The notes under the pieces: model-generated
What the model was told of the DNA's origin: nothing
What the model saw: only the letters and a program-made list of their open reading frames with translations
The model's database searches: none
In this document: positions 7,648-18,856 of the stretch, piece by piece
Layout of the letters: each line of letters opens with the position of its first letter
How positions within the stretch are numbered: position 1 is the stretch's first letter
NCBI GenBank assembly: GCA_017463025.1
Contig: JAFTPZ010000008.1
Coordinates: 1 to 64,000, forward strand
DNA from: Clostridia bacterium
Lineage (GTDB): Bacteria; Bacillota; Clostridia; Christensenellales; Borkfalkiaceae
Direction: 5' to 3'
DNA length: 64,000 bases
Made by a program: the position numbers and the translations under genes

Positions 7648-8175
7648 ATGGTATTGGCAAAACAGGAAGAAGTCATCAAAGAATGGTCTTATGCAACCGC
7701 AAGAGCGAAAGGGGTACATACGGATTATAAGCTGACGGTTACCAACAAACGTTTGGTAAGCTCGGCGCGTAGCTCGCTTTCCTATTCGCAACAGGAGATC
7801 CCTCTCAACACGATCAAGAGCATTTCCGGCTCGCACGAGAAGAAATCGCCCGCCGGCGCGATTTTGCTCATGATCTTGGGTATCGTGGCGATCGTCGTTG
7901 GGTTCGTTTTGGGAGAAGGGCAAATGGCTATCACGCTTCCCGTGGCTTTGGTCGGCGTGATCCTCGTTGTAATCGGCATTGTGCTTTTGAAACAAGGCGC
8001 GTTTACGCTCGTCGTTACGACGGCAGGCACGGAAAGTTCGGGCATTGCAGTCGGTGCGGTGAAGTGGTTCGGTAAAGGCAAAAAACAGGGCCGCGTGAAG
8101 ATCAAGGTAGATAACAAAGTCGCAGACGAGATCATTGAAACGCTCGGCGCGATCGTTATCGATTACAAAGACTAA
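7648..8175 (+). CDS. PH-like domain membrane protein, paralogue B
   Basis: 175 residues, a paralogue of the protein at 6931-7461: LTVTNKRLVS near the start, two membrane segments at about residues 70-115, and KIKVDNKVADEIIETLGAI at the end. The ATG at 7648 is taken because it gives the same MVLAK start as the paralogue; GTG 7639 would sit only two bases from the AAGGAG. It is transcribed from its own promoter with an XRE-type dyad. Function unknown; the pair may form a heteromer. Confidence 0.65.
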   Translation: MVLAKQEEVIKEWSYATARAKGVHTDYKLTVTNKRLVSSARSSLSYSQQEIPLNTIKSISGSHEKKSPAGAILLMILGIVAIVVGFVLGEGQMAITLPVALVGVILVVIGIVLLKQGAFTLVVTTAGTESSGIAVGAVKWFGKGKKQGRVKIKVDNKVADEIIETLGAIVIDYKD

Positions 8176-8189
8176 AAACAAAAAAGACG

Positions 8190-8219
8190 AAAACCGTTCG
8201 GACTTCCGAGCGGTTTTTT
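8190..8219 (+). terminator. Terminator after PH-like paralogue B
   Basis: AAAACCGTTCGGA / TCCGAGCGGTTTT stem with T run. Confidence 0.85.
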
Positions 8220-8254
8220 CGCGCAGAAAGGACTTTTTTCGACAGGCAATCTAC

Positions 8255-8283
8255 TTGCCAAAATTTTGCGGATATGGTATAAT
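8255..8283 (+). promoter_or_regulatory. Promoter placing pcrA transcription at or next to its start codon
   Basis: TTGCCA (8255-8260), 17-base spacer, TATAAT (8278-8283). Transcription should begin near 8290, just before the ATG at 8293. Confidence 0.65.
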
Positions 8284-8292
8284 GATAACGTT

Positions 8293-10668
8293 ATGATGCA
8301 AACGAATGAAATACTTGAAAAATTGAACGAGGAACAGCGCAAACCCGTCCTTGAAACGGAGGGGGCTGTGCTCGTGCTCGCCGGCGCAGGGAGCGGTAAA
8401 ACGCGTGTTCTCACCTCACGTATTGCGTATTTGGTAGAAGAAAAGGGCGTGCCGAGCGAGGCGATCCTCGCCATTACTTTCACCAACAAAGCCGCCAACG
8501 AAATGAAAGAGCGGCTTTCGCGCATTATCGACGTTTCCCGTTCGTGGGTGTGTACGATCCACAGTATGTGCGTGCGCATTTTGCGTATGTATGCAAGCGA
8601 AGTGGGTATCAACGCGAATTTTTCCATTTACAGTGAAACGGAACGCAACAATATTATCAAAAAATCCTTTCAGGAATGTGATTATGACGACGAAAAGTTG
8701 CTCAAATCTGTGAAATTTCATATTGCCAACGCAAAAATGCTCGGTTTTTCGCCCGAGCGTTACGCCGAGGAATACGCAGGCGATCGGGATATCGACGAGG
8801 TAACGAAGGTCTACGTGCGTTATCAAAAACATCTACGCGAAAACAACGCGCTCGATTTCGACGATCTTTTGAACGAAACGCGATTATTGCTCCGTGGTAA
8901 CGAGGAGGCGCGCGAGTATCTCGGCGGCAGATTCCGCTATATCCTCGTGGACGAGTTTCAGGACACGAACGCCGTACAATACGAAATCGTGAAACTGCTT
9001 GCCTCCGTGCACGGCAACCTCTTTGCCGTGGGCGACGACGATCAGTCCATTTACGGCTGGCGCGGCGCGAAGATCGAAAACATACTGCATTTCGAAAAGG
9101 ATTTCAAGGGCGCGAAAGTGTTCAAGCTCGAACGCAATTACCGTTCTACGAAAACCATTCTCCGCCTTGCGAACACGGTCATCAAAAACAACGGACACCG
9201 CAAGGATAAAACGCTTTGGACGGAGAACGACGAGGGCGGCCCTGCCAAGGTATACGAAGCGGAGGAGGAAAGCGGCGAGGCGCGGTATATTGCGCACACG
9301 ATCGCAGGGCTTGTTGGAAGAGGCTACCGCTATTCCGATTTTGCCGTGCTTATGCGGCTCAACGCGCTCACGCGTTCGTTCGAGCAAGAATTCACCTCCG
9401 ACGCGATCCCGTTCAAGGTATTCGGCGGCTTCAAGTTCTTCGAACGTAAGGAAATTAAAGATCTTTTGGCGTATTTGCGCTTGATCAACAATCCCTTTGA
9501 CAGCGAAGCGGTGGCGCGTATTATCAATTTCCCCAAGCGCGGAATCGGCGCGAAAACGGTGGAAACGCTGCAAAATTACGCCTTCGAAAACGAGCTTTCC
9601 GTGTACGACGCTCTGCTCGATCTGGAAGAACTGGGCTTTTCAAGCGGTACGAAACAAAAGCTGGTGGAGTTTCGCGATCTCGTGAAAACGTGGATTTTGG
9701 AAAGTCAAGAGCTGACCGTAAGCGAGCTCGTGAAAAAGATCGTGGTGGACACGCGTATGCGCGAGGCGTACGCCGACGATTCGGACGAGAGTATCAACAA
9801 GCGCGCGAATATAGAGGAATTCATCAATTCCGTGGACGAATACTGCCGTTTGAACGAGGGGGCGTCGCTCACCGATTATCTCAATCAGGTAACGCTTGCT
9901 TCCGACACCGACGATATGGATGACGGAAATTACGTAACGCTTGCCACCGTACATTCGGTGAAAGGCTTGGAATTTAGGTGTGTGTTCGTGTGCGGTATGG
10001 AAGAAAATATACTGCCCGTATCCCGTGCGGTGGGCAACGACGACGATATGGAAGAGGAGCGGCGGCTGATGTACGTGGCGATCACGCGTGCGATGGAACG
10101 CATTTATCTCACCCGTTCCAAGAGCCGTTATCTTTACGGCAAGCGGGAACCGACGATGCGTTCGCGGTTCTTAAAGGAGCTTTCCTCCGAGCTCGATCTG
10201 CCCAAAGAAACGCGGTCTTTTTCGCGCGGCTACGGCGATTACGACGATCCCGAAAGCTATGGAAATTCCGCGTACGGTGGGGGCAGGTATGCGTCGAATT
10301 ATTCCTATTCCTACGGTTCGCGCAATGCCGATCGGGAAAATTCGACGATCAAACGCTCCGCTTGGAACGGCGGCACGACCTACGGTGCGTCGAGCACGTA
10401 TAACAGCCATTCGACGACTATGAAAAAGGAAAGCGGCTTTACGTACGGCGGCGTGGGCAGAGCGCCCGTAGCGACCAAATCCACGACGGGCGGCAAGGAT
10501 TTAAGCGCGTTTAAGACGGGCGTAAAGGTCAAGCATCCCAAGTTCGGCGTAGGTATGATCGTGAACGTACGCGGTATGGGGGCGAATATGATTTTGGACA
10601 TTGCGTTCGAGGGGTTGGGGATAAAGCAGTTGTCTGCAAACCTTGCGCCATTAACAGTTATACAATAA
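8293..10668 (+). CDS. pcrA: ATP-dependent DNA helicase PcrA/UvrD
   Basis: About 791 residues. Superfamily 1 helicase motifs occur in order: Q-motif LNEEQRKPV, Walker A AGAGSGKT, motif Ia ITFTNKAA, Walker B VDEFQDTN, GDDDQSIYGWRGA, LERNYRST, TVHSVKGLEF and YVAITRA. A low-complexity Gly/Tyr/Ser region precedes a C-terminal KVKHPKFGVGMI Tudor-like RNA polymerase-binding module. It unwinds DNA in repair and clears RNA polymerase. ATG 8293/8296 is chosen because an upstream in-frame ATG at 8266 lies before the promoter -10. ligA follows, a common PcrA neighbour. Confidence 0.95.
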   Translation: MMQTNEILEKLNEEQRKPVLETEGAVLVLAGAGSGKTRVLTSRIAYLVEEKGVPSEAILAITFTNKAANEMKERLSRIIDVSRSWVCTIHSMCVRILRMYASEVGINANFSIYSETERNNIIKKSFQECDYDDEKLLKSVKFHIANAKMLGFSPERYAEEYAGDRDIDEVTKVYVRYQKHLRENNALDFDDLLNETRLLLRGNEEAREYLGGRFRYILVDEFQDTNAVQYEIVKLLASVHGNLFAVGDDDQSIYGWRGAKIENILHFEKDFKGAKVFKLERNYRSTKTILRLANTVIKNNGHRKDKTLWTENDEGGPAKVYEAEEESGEARYIAHTIAGLVGRGYRYSDFAVLMRLNALTRSFEQEFTSDAIPFKVFGGFKFFERKEIKDLLAYLRLINNPFDSEAVARIINFPKRGIGAKTVETLQNYAFENELSVYDALLDLEELGFSSGTKQKLVEFRDLVKTWILESQELTVSELVKKIVVDTRMREAYADDSDESINKRANIEEFINSVDEYCRLNEGASLTDYLNQVTLASDTDDMDDGNYVTLATVHSVKGLEFRCVFVCGMEENILPVSRAVGNDDDMEEERRLMYVAITRAMERIYLTRSKSRYLYGKREPTMRSRFLKELSSELDLPKETRSFSRGYGDYDDPESYGNSAYGGGRYASNYSYSYGSRNADRENSTIKRSAWNGGTTYGASSTYNSHSTTMKKESGFTYGGVGRAPVATKSTTGGKDLSAFKTGVKVKHPKFGVGMIVNVRGMGANMILDIAFEGLGIKQLSANLAPLTVIQ

Positions 10669-10674
10669 AAAGCG

Positions 10675-10706
10675 AAACGCGCAAAGCCGAGCAGCTTATC
10701 GCGTTT
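10675..10706. repeat. Small intergenic hairpin between pcrA and ligA
   Basis: AAACGCG (10675-10681) and CGCGTTT (10700-10706) form a perfect 7-bp stem around an 18-base loop. There is no long T tract, so it may be a weak terminator or mRNA processing structure. Confidence 0.45.
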
Positions 10707-10709
10707 TAA

Positions 10710-12698
<1,989 letters not shown>

Positions 12699-12730
12699 AC
12701 GATATTTTTTCGAAAAGCCACGCATAGTAC

Positions 12731-12759
12731 TTGAAATTTATAAAAATTTCTGCTATAAT
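12731..12759 (+). promoter_or_regulatory. Promoter for the glycerophosphodiesterase gene
   Basis: TTGAAA (12731-12736), 17-base spacer, TATAAT (12754-12759). Confidence 0.7.
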
Positions 12760-12792
12760 ATATGGGCAAAATTATAAAAATAAGGCAGAAAA

Positions 12793-13527
12793 ATGTTTAT
12801 TAATTACGCACATCGCGGCGCGTCGCAGTATCGCCCCGAAAACACGCTGATATCCTTTCGCTACGGGTTGGAGTTAGGCGCGAACGGGATTGAGCTAGAT
12901 TTGCAAGAAACCAAAGACGGTAAACTTGTTATTTTTCACGACGATACGATCGATTGCAAATCGAACGGTAAAGGCAGGATCGCCGATTATACGTACGCCG
13001 AACTCAAACAGATGGATTTCGGGGGTTGGAAAGGCGCGGAATTTGCAGGAACGTCCATTTGTCTTTTTGAGGATTTTGCAAAAGAATTTTTGGGGCTTGA
13101 TTTGACGTTTGCGATCGAGTTAAAAGTGCCGAATATTGAAAAGCAAACGTTGGAATTGATCGAAAAATATAAAAAACACGATCGAATTTATATCAGTTCT
13201 TTTGATTACGATATTCTCGCTGCCGTGCGCAAGCTTTGTAAAAATGTGAAAATTTCTTGGCTGATCCAAGAACCGATTAAACGGGAGAATATTGAAAAAT
13301 TGCTTGCGATAGGCGGTACGCAAATCTGTCCCGCGGCAAAGAACGCGACAAAGGAAAGCGTTGCGCTAGCGAAAAGCCACGGACTTGGCGTTCGGCTTTG
13401 GGGCGTTACCGACGAGGCAGTTATGCGAAAAGCATACGACTTGGATACGGAGGGTATGACGGTTAATTTTCCCGATAAATTGACGGAGTGGCTCAAACTG
13501 TATCCGAGGAAAGGAATAAAAAAGTAA
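12793..13527 (+). CDS. Glycerophosphodiester phosphodiesterase
   Basis: 244 residues, no signal peptide, so cytoplasmic. HRGASQYRPENTLISF contains the catalytic His and the Glu-Asn pair; GIELDLQETKDGKLVIFHDD has the metal-binding Glu and Asp and the second catalytic His. It hydrolyses deacylated phospholipid headgroup diesters to glycerol-3-phosphate and an alcohol, like UgpQ. It has its own promoter and stands just ahead of the yicC operon (19-base gap). Confidence 0.93.
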   Translation: MFINYAHRGASQYRPENTLISFRYGLELGANGIELDLQETKDGKLVIFHDDTIDCKSNGKGRIADYTYAELKQMDFGGWKGAEFAGTSICLFEDFAKEFLGLDLTFAIELKVPNIEKQTLELIEKYKKHDRIYISSFDYDILAAVRKLCKNVKISWLIQEPIKRENIEKLLAIGGTQICPAAKNATKESVALAKSHGLGVRLWGVTDEAVMRKAYDLDTEGMTVNFPDKLTEWLKLYPRKGIKK

Positions 13528-13546
13528 AAACGAGAGGATAAAGCGT

Positions 13547-14422
13547 ATGTGGAGTATGACGGGCTACGGCAAGGGCGCGTACGACGAGGGCGGCGTGGAG
13601 CTGACCTGCGAGATCAAAACGGTGAATAACCGTTATTTGGACGTTTCCATCAAATCGCCGCGCGTGTTTGCGGCGTACGAGGAGGTCGTGCGCTCGCTCG
13701 TCAAGGAAAAACTGACGCGCGGTCATGCCGACGTGTTCATTTCCCTCAAAGACAAACGCGAAAAGCCCACGGCTTTCACCGTCGATCTGCAACTTGCCTC
13801 TTCCTACGTGTCCGCGGCAAAAACGCTCAAGGCGGCGTTTCCCGATCTGCCCGACGATATCACTCTTTCCTCCGTTTTGCGTTATCCCGAGGTGTTGAAG
13901 TCGGAAGATACGCAGGTTTTGGACGAGGAATTGATCACGGCGCTGAAAACCGCCGTCGGCGCGGCGCTCGAAAGCTTGAACGCCATGCGCAAGATCGAGG
14001 GCGAAAAGCTGCAAGCGGATATGCTTTCGCGAATGGAGGAGATCGAAAAACTCGTTGGAGAGGTTTCCAAACGCGCACCCCTCGTGGCGCAGACGTATAA
14101 GGAAAAGCTCACCGGCCGCGTCAAGGAATATTTAGAGGGCGCGGCGATCGAGGAAAACCGTATTTTAACGGAAGTGGCGGTGTTCACCGATAAGAGCAAT
14201 ATCGACGAGGAGCTTACCCGTTTGCGCTCGCATATCGAGCAGTTCAGAAGTATTTGCACGGAGGGCGTGGTAGGCCGAAAGCTTGACTTTTTGGTACAGG
14301 AATTTAACCGCGAGGCGAACACGACCTGCTCTAAAAGTAACGACGTAACGATCACGAAATTGGGGCTTGCGCTCAAAAACGAGATCGAAAAGATCCGAGA
14401 GCAGGTGCAAAACGTAGAATAA
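13547..14422 (+). CDS. YicC-family endoribonuclease
   Basis: 291 residues with the YicC start SMTGYGKG and the C-terminal DUF1732 region (LDFLVQEFNREANTTCSKSND) typical of the family. E. coli YicC is an endoribonuclease acting on small RNAs; the Firmicutes version (YloC) is less studied. As in Bacillus, it directly precedes gmk and rpoZ. The Bacillus gene remA that lies between them is absent here. GAGAGGATAAAG lies before the ATG. Confidence 0.92.
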   Translation: MWSMTGYGKGAYDEGGVELTCEIKTVNNRYLDVSIKSPRVFAAYEEVVRSLVKEKLTRGHADVFISLKDKREKPTAFTVDLQLASSYVSAAKTLKAAFPDLPDDITLSSVLRYPEVLKSEDTQVLDEELITALKTAVGAALESLNAMRKIEGEKLQADMLSRMEEIEKLVGEVSKRAPLVAQTYKEKLTGRVKEYLEGAAIEENRILTEVAVFTDKSNIDEELTRLRSHIEQFRSICTEGVVGRKLDFLVQEFNREANTTCSKSNDVTITKLGLALKNEIEKIREQVQNVE

Positions 14423-14434
14423 GGCGAAAGAGAA

Positions 14435-15004
14435 ATGAAAGGATTGTTATTGGCGGTATCCGGACCGTCGGGAGTGGGCAAAGGCACGATCGTAAAAACG
14501 CTCGTTTCCCGTCGCGCCGACGTAGTGGAGTCGATATCCTGCACGACGCGCGCGCCGCGCGAGGGCGAAGTGCACGGCAGGGAATACTATTTCCTCACGA
14601 AAGAGGAATTCCTGCGTCGCGTAGCAGAGGACGATTTTTTGGAATACGACGAGCATTTCGGGAACTATTACGGTACGCCGAAATCGTTCGTTCGGGAAAT
14701 GCTGAAAGAAAGGTCGGTGATCTTGGAGATCGACGTGGTAGGCGCGCTGAACGCGAAAAAGGCGTTCCCCGAATGTGTTTTGGTGATGATCGCGCCACCC
14801 TCTTTGGAGGAGCTGAAACGCCGTTTAACGAGCAGAAATTCGGAAACGGACGAAGAGATCGAAAACCGCTTATCAAGGCTTGAATACGAGCTTTCTCAAC
14901 AGGATAAATACGACTACGTGATCGTCAACGACTATTTGGAAAGAGCGATCGCGGAGCTCGAAAAAATTATAGACAATAAGCAAAAGGAGTGTGAAAAAAT
15001 ATGA
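14435..15004 (+). CDS. gmk: Guanylate kinase
   Basis: 189 residues. P-loop SGPSGVGKGT, GMP-binding SCTTRAPREGEVHGREYYF, and the lid region LTSRNSETDEEIENRL. It phosphorylates GMP/dGMP to GDP/dGDP. It overlaps rpoZ by four bases (ATGA) and follows yicC by 12 bases, so the three are one operon. Confidence 0.97.
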   Translation: MKGLLLAVSGPSGVGKGTIVKTLVSRRADVVESISCTTRAPREGEVHGREYYFLTKEEFLRRVAEDDFLEYDEHFGNYYGTPKSFVREMLKERSVILEIDVVGALNAKKAFPECVLVMIAPPSLEELKRRLTSRNSETDEEIENRLSRLEYELSQQDKYDYVIVNDYLERAIAELEKIIDNKQKECEKI

Positions 15005-15222
15005 TAAACGAACCTTCGGTAGACGTAATGATCAGAAAGCTGGGGACGGAAGAAGAGCCGATCAGCCGCTACGCGCTTTGCACGATCGCGGCGAAACGCG
15101 CGCGTCAGATCATCGAAACGGAACGCAACGCGGGCGTGGTCGATTCGACGGGTAAAGACAAAGAGCTTTTGACTGCCTGCAAGGATATAGCGGACGGGAA
15201 AGTCGTTATCGCGAAAGATTGA
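15001..15222 (+). CDS. rpoZ: RNA polymerase omega subunit
   Basis: 73 residues. The RYALCTIAAKRARQI segment is the conserved omega helix that wraps the beta-prime C-terminus. Location after gmk supports it. A terminator follows, so priA uses read-through or its own start. Confidence 0.93.
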   Translation: MINEPSVDVMIRKLGTEEEPISRYALCTIAAKRARQIIETERNAGVVDSTGKDKELLTACKDIADGKVVIAKD

Positions 15223-15228
15223 TGAAAA

Positions 15229-15258
15229 ACGCCTCGATACACGGTCGGGGCGTCTTTT
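15229..15258 (+). terminator. Terminator after rpoZ
   Basis: ACGCCTCGA / TCGGGGCGT stem with a TTTT tail. The tail is short, so it may be partial. Confidence 0.7.
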
Positions 15259-15272
15259 AATGAGGTAAAAGA

Positions 15273-17447
15273 ATGATAGCGGAAGTCATCGTGGATATTG
15301 CCGCGAGCGAAACGGACAGAATATACGATTATTTATGCGACGATCATACGATCGTAGGCAGTCGCGTTCGCGCGCCCTTTGGCGGTAAAACGGTGGCAGG
15401 ATTCGTGATGCGCCTCAAAGATCGATCGGATTATCCCGAAGAAAAACTCAAAAAAGTACTTCCTTGTCCCGACGAGCTGCCGGCACTCAATAGCGAATGT
15501 CTTGCGCTTGCGGAAAAACTGACGGCGCGCTATCGCGTGCCCAAGGCGCTTGCGTTACGGCTGTTTTTGCCGACGGAAATGCGTACGGGCAAGGTACGCG
15601 AGTTGATGAGAAACTACGCGGCGCTGACCGTACCGATAGAGGAAGTGATTTTGCCCAAAACGGCGAAAAACCAACGGGGCGCGGCGGAATACCTTGCGAC
15701 AAACGGCAAAACGGACTGCGCGAGGCTAAACGAGCTGTTCCAAGGCGGCGTTTCGGGCTTGGAAAAAAAAGGGTACGTTACGATCACGAAAGAACAGATA
15801 TTGCGCGATCCGTATAAGGGGTTGGAAACGGAGAGTGCGACGCGCGTGCTTACGTCCGATCAGAGCCGCGCTGTGCAAACGATACGCGAGGATAGCCGTA
15901 CGGTACAACTTCTCCACGGCGTAACGGGTAGCGGTAAGACGGAAATTTATCTGACGTTGATCGCCGAGTGCTTAAAGCAGGGAAAAAGCTCGATTTTTCT
16001 CGTGCCCGAAATTTCCTTAACGCCGCAGATGCTTTCGCAGCTTCGGGCAAGATTCGGTAAGAACGCCGCGATTTTGCATAGCGGACTTTCGGCAGGCGAG
16101 CGTTTCGACGAGTGGTGGCGACTGCGTACGGGTGAAGCAAAGATCGCGATCGGGGCAAGGAGTGCGGTATTCGCGCCCTTGGAGAATATCGGCGTGATCA
16201 TCATCGACGAGGAACACGATTCGAGCTATTTCAGCGAGACCGCGCCGCGGTATAACACGTTCGACGTGGCGTTGCTCCGCGCCAAACGTAACGGCTGTAA
16301 GCTCGTGCTCGGCAGCGCGACGCCGTCGGTGGAAACATATAAACGGGCGAAAGAGGGAGAATTTTCCCTTATACGCCTCGATAAGCGTATCAATCAAAAA
16401 CCGTTGCCCGAAATATTGATCGCGGATATGCGCCGCGAGGTGCGTAGAGGCAATAACTCCGCGTTTTCGGGCGCGCTCAAAGAAGAGATAGAAAAATGTC
16501 TGGCGGCGGATAAACAGGCGATCCTGTTTTTGAACCGTCGCGGCTACTCGCAAACGGTCGTGTGCAAGGAATGTGGGTACGTAGCCAAATGCGAGGCGTG
16601 CGACGTTTCGCTGACCTATCACCGCGACGAGGACTGCTTGAAATGTCATTATTGCGGCGCGAAATACGGTATGCTGTCCGCCTGTCCCGAATGCGGCGGC
16701 AAAAAGCTTTCGTACGCAGGTACGGGTACGCAAAGGATCGTTTCGGAGTTGCAAAAATTATACCCCACGGCGCGTATATTGCGCATGGACAACGACACGA
16801 CGAGCGGCAAAGAGGGGCATTATAAGATACTCAAAGCGTTTGCGGAAAAGAAAGCGGATATACTCGTGGGTACGCAGATGATCGCAAAGGGGCACGATTT
16901 TCCCTCCGTAACGCTCGTGGGGATCTTGGACGCGGATATGAGCCTGCATTTTTCCGATTACCGCAGCGGCGAGCGTACCTTTCAGCTCATTACCCAAGTG
17001 GCGGGCAGGAGCGGTCGTGCGGACGAAAAGGGCAGAGTGGTTTTGCAGACCTTCGATCCCGAAAACGACGTGTTGCGCTACGCGATCGGTTACGATTACG
17101 AGGGCTTTTACGAAAACGAGATATCCCTGCGTGCGGCGATGGCGTTTCCGCCCTTTTCCAAGATCGTGCGCGTACTCGTAACGGGCGAGGACGATCAAAA
17201 AACGATCGAGGCGCTCCGCGAGGTGTATTTCGCGTTGGAAAAGTTATATACGGACAATCCCGATAAATTTTTATTTTTCAATAAAATGCGCGCGCCTATT
17301 AAAAGAATACAAAACAAGCACCGCTATCAAGTGCTGATGCGACTTTCGGATACTTCGGTATTGCCCGAAATTTACGCGGCTTGCGCGCAAGCGAGAAATC
17401 GGGACGCGCTGGTGTCGGTGGAAGAAAATCCGACGAATTTAAGTTAA
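15273..17447 (+). CDS. priA: Primosomal protein N' (replication restart helicase)
   Basis: 724 residues. The N-terminal 3'-DNA-binding domain opens with EVIVDIAASETDRIYDY. Walker A is HGVTGSGKTEIY, Walker B is DEEHD, and there are eight zinc cysteines (CKECGYVAKCEAC, CLKCHYCG, CPECGG). GTQMIAKGHDFPSVTLV and QVAGRSGR are helicase motifs V and VI. PriA rebuilds stalled forks by loading the replicative helicase. It heads the priA-def-fmt-rsmB-rlmN run; coaBC, which precedes priA in Bacillus, is absent. Confidence 0.97.
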   Translation: MIAEVIVDIAASETDRIYDYLCDDHTIVGSRVRAPFGGKTVAGFVMRLKDRSDYPEEKLKKVLPCPDELPALNSECLALAEKLTARYRVPKALALRLFLPTEMRTGKVRELMRNYAALTVPIEEVILPKTAKNQRGAAEYLATNGKTDCARLNELFQGGVSGLEKKGYVTITKEQILRDPYKGLETESATRVLTSDQSRAVQTIREDSRTVQLLHGVTGSGKTEIYLTLIAECLKQGKSSIFLVPEISLTPQMLSQLRARFGKNAAILHSGLSAGERFDEWWRLRTGEAKIAIGARSAVFAPLENIGVIIIDEEHDSSYFSETAPRYNTFDVALLRAKRNGCKLVLGSATPSVETYKRAKEGEFSLIRLDKRINQKPLPEILIADMRREVRRGNNSAFSGALKEEIEKCLAADKQAILFLNRRGYSQTVVCKECGYVAKCEACDVSLTYHRDEDCLKCHYCGAKYGMLSACPECGGKKLSYAGTGTQRIVSELQKLYPTARILRMDNDTTSGKEGHYKILKAFAEKKADILVGTQMIAKGHDFPSVTLVGILDADMSLHFSDYRSGERTFQLITQVAGRSGRADEKGRVVLQTFDPENDVLRYAIGYDYEGFYENEISLRAAMAFPPFSKIVRVLVTGEDDQKTIEALREVYFALEKLYTDNPDKFLFFNKMRAPIKRIQNKHRYQVLMRLSDTSVLPEIYAACAQARNRDALVSVEENPTNLS

Positions 17448-17461
17448 GAGGAGAAAGAAGA

Positions 17462-17914
17462 ATGGCGATAAGAAACGTAGTGCAGGTCGGCGACGACGTG
17501 TTAAGAAAGAAATGTTTTCCCGTGGAGGAGTTTGACGAAAATCTTTGTAAGCTCCTCGACGATATGAAAGATACGGTAAAAAAGGAAGAGGGCGCAGGTC
17601 TTGCCGCGCCGCAGGTAGGCGTTTTGCGCCGCGTAGTGGTCGTGGACGTCGAGGACGGATATTTCGAATTTATCAATCCTGTGATCGTAGCGCAAAAGGG
17701 CGAACAAACGGGCTGGGAGGGTTGCTTGTCCGTGCGCGGTAAAAGCGGCATAGTGTCCCGTCCTATGAAGGTCAAGCTGTCCTATCAAGACAGAACAGGC
17801 GAAAAGCATTTGTTGCAAGCCAAAGGCTTTTTCGCACGCGCGATTTGCCACGAGCTCGATCATTTAGACGGCGTGTTATATATTGATAAAGCAACCCATA
17901 TAGAGCAAAATTAG
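17462..17914 (+). CDS. def: Peptide deformylase
   Basis: 150 residues. The three PDF motifs are GAGLAAPQVG, WEGCLS (metal Cys) and HELDHLDG (two metal His and the catalytic Glu). It removes the formyl group from nascent N-terminal methionine. The ATG at 17462 follows AAGAGGAGAAAGA; longer in-frame extensions would overlap priA. fmt, which adds the formyl group to initiator tRNA, follows nine bases later. Confidence 0.97.
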   Translation: MAIRNVVQVGDDVLRKKCFPVEEFDENLCKLLDDMKDTVKKEEGAGLAAPQVGVLRRVVVVDVEDGYFEFINPVIVAQKGEQTGWEGCLSVRGKSGIVSRPMKVKLSYQDRTGEKHLLQAKGFFARAICHELDHLDGVLYIDKATHIEQN

Positions 17915-17923
17915 GAGAAAACT

Positions 17924-18856
17924 ATGAAAATCGTTTACGCAGGTACGCCCGAATTTGCCGTTGCGCCGTTGCGCGAAATTTTGGCGAGCGGCTTTGAAGT
18001 GGTCGGCGTGATCACGCAGGCAGATAAACCGCAGGGCAGAAAGGGTATTTTAACGCCGCCGCCCGTGAAAACGTACGCGCTTTCGCAGGGCTTGCCCGTG
18101 TTGCAACCGATTAAAATTCGCGACGAGCTTAACGCCGTACAGGCGCTTGGCGGCGATATTATGATCACTTGCGCATACGGTCAGATATTGACGCAGCCCG
18201 TGCTCGACGCCTTTGAAAAGGGGGTGTGGAATATCCACGCGGGGCTGTTGCCCAAGTACCGCGGCGCGTCCCCCATTCAAAGCTGTATTTTGGCAGGGGA
18301 GCAAAAAACGGGCGTGTCGATCATGAAAACGGAGCTGGGCTTGGATTGCGGCGACGTTTTACTCGTCGAGGAAACGGCGATAGAGGAAAGAGAAACGTAC
18401 GGCGAGCTGTCCGAGCGGTTATCGGAAATCGGCGCGAAAGCGATCGTGAAAGCGTTAAACGCCTTGAAAACGGGGGATTATACGTTGACGAAGCAGAGCG
18501 AAGAAAACGTGCAAACGGTGCGAAAAATAGGCAAAGAACACGCCAAGATCGATTTTACGAAAACGCGAAAAGAGATCGTCGATCTGGTGCGCGCAATGAA
18601 CCCTGCGCCCGTGGCGTATACGGAGATCAACGGCAATAAAATCAACGTATACCGCGCGGAATATGCGGAGGCGGAGGAAACGACCGCCGTTTGCGGCGAA
18701 ATTTTATCCGACAGCCCCAAACGCGGCTTGCTCGTTAAGTGCGGCGACGGCGTTATCAAGCTCACCGAGGTACAGGCGGCAGGCGGTAAAAAGATGAGCG
18801 GCGGCGATTTTCTCAACGGCAGAAAGGTACAAAAAGGGCAGGTGTTCGAATGTTAA
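17924..18856 (+). CDS. fmt: Methionyl-tRNA formyltransferase
   Basis: 310 residues. The formyltransferase domain starts KIVYAGTPEFAV, and has the folate-site SLLPKYRG-like motif GLLPKYRGASPIQ and the catalytic Asp region. The C-terminal OB-like domain carries INVYRAEYAEAEE. It formylates Met-tRNAfMet. It overlaps the downstream rsmB by seven bases, indicating coupling. Confidence 0.97.
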   Translation: MKIVYAGTPEFAVAPLREILASGFEVVGVITQADKPQGRKGILTPPPVKTYALSQGLPVLQPIKIRDELNAVQALGGDIMITCAYGQILTQPVLDAFEKGVWNIHAGLLPKYRGASPIQSCILAGEQKTGVSIMKTELGLDCGDVLLVEETAIEERETYGELSERLSEIGAKAIVKALNALKTGDYTLTKQSEENVQTVRKIGKEHAKIDFTKTRKEIVDLVRAMNPAPVAYTEINGNKINVYRAEYAEAEETTAVCGEILSDSPKRGLLVKCGDGVIKLTEVQAAGGKKMSGGDFLNGRKVQKGQVFEC

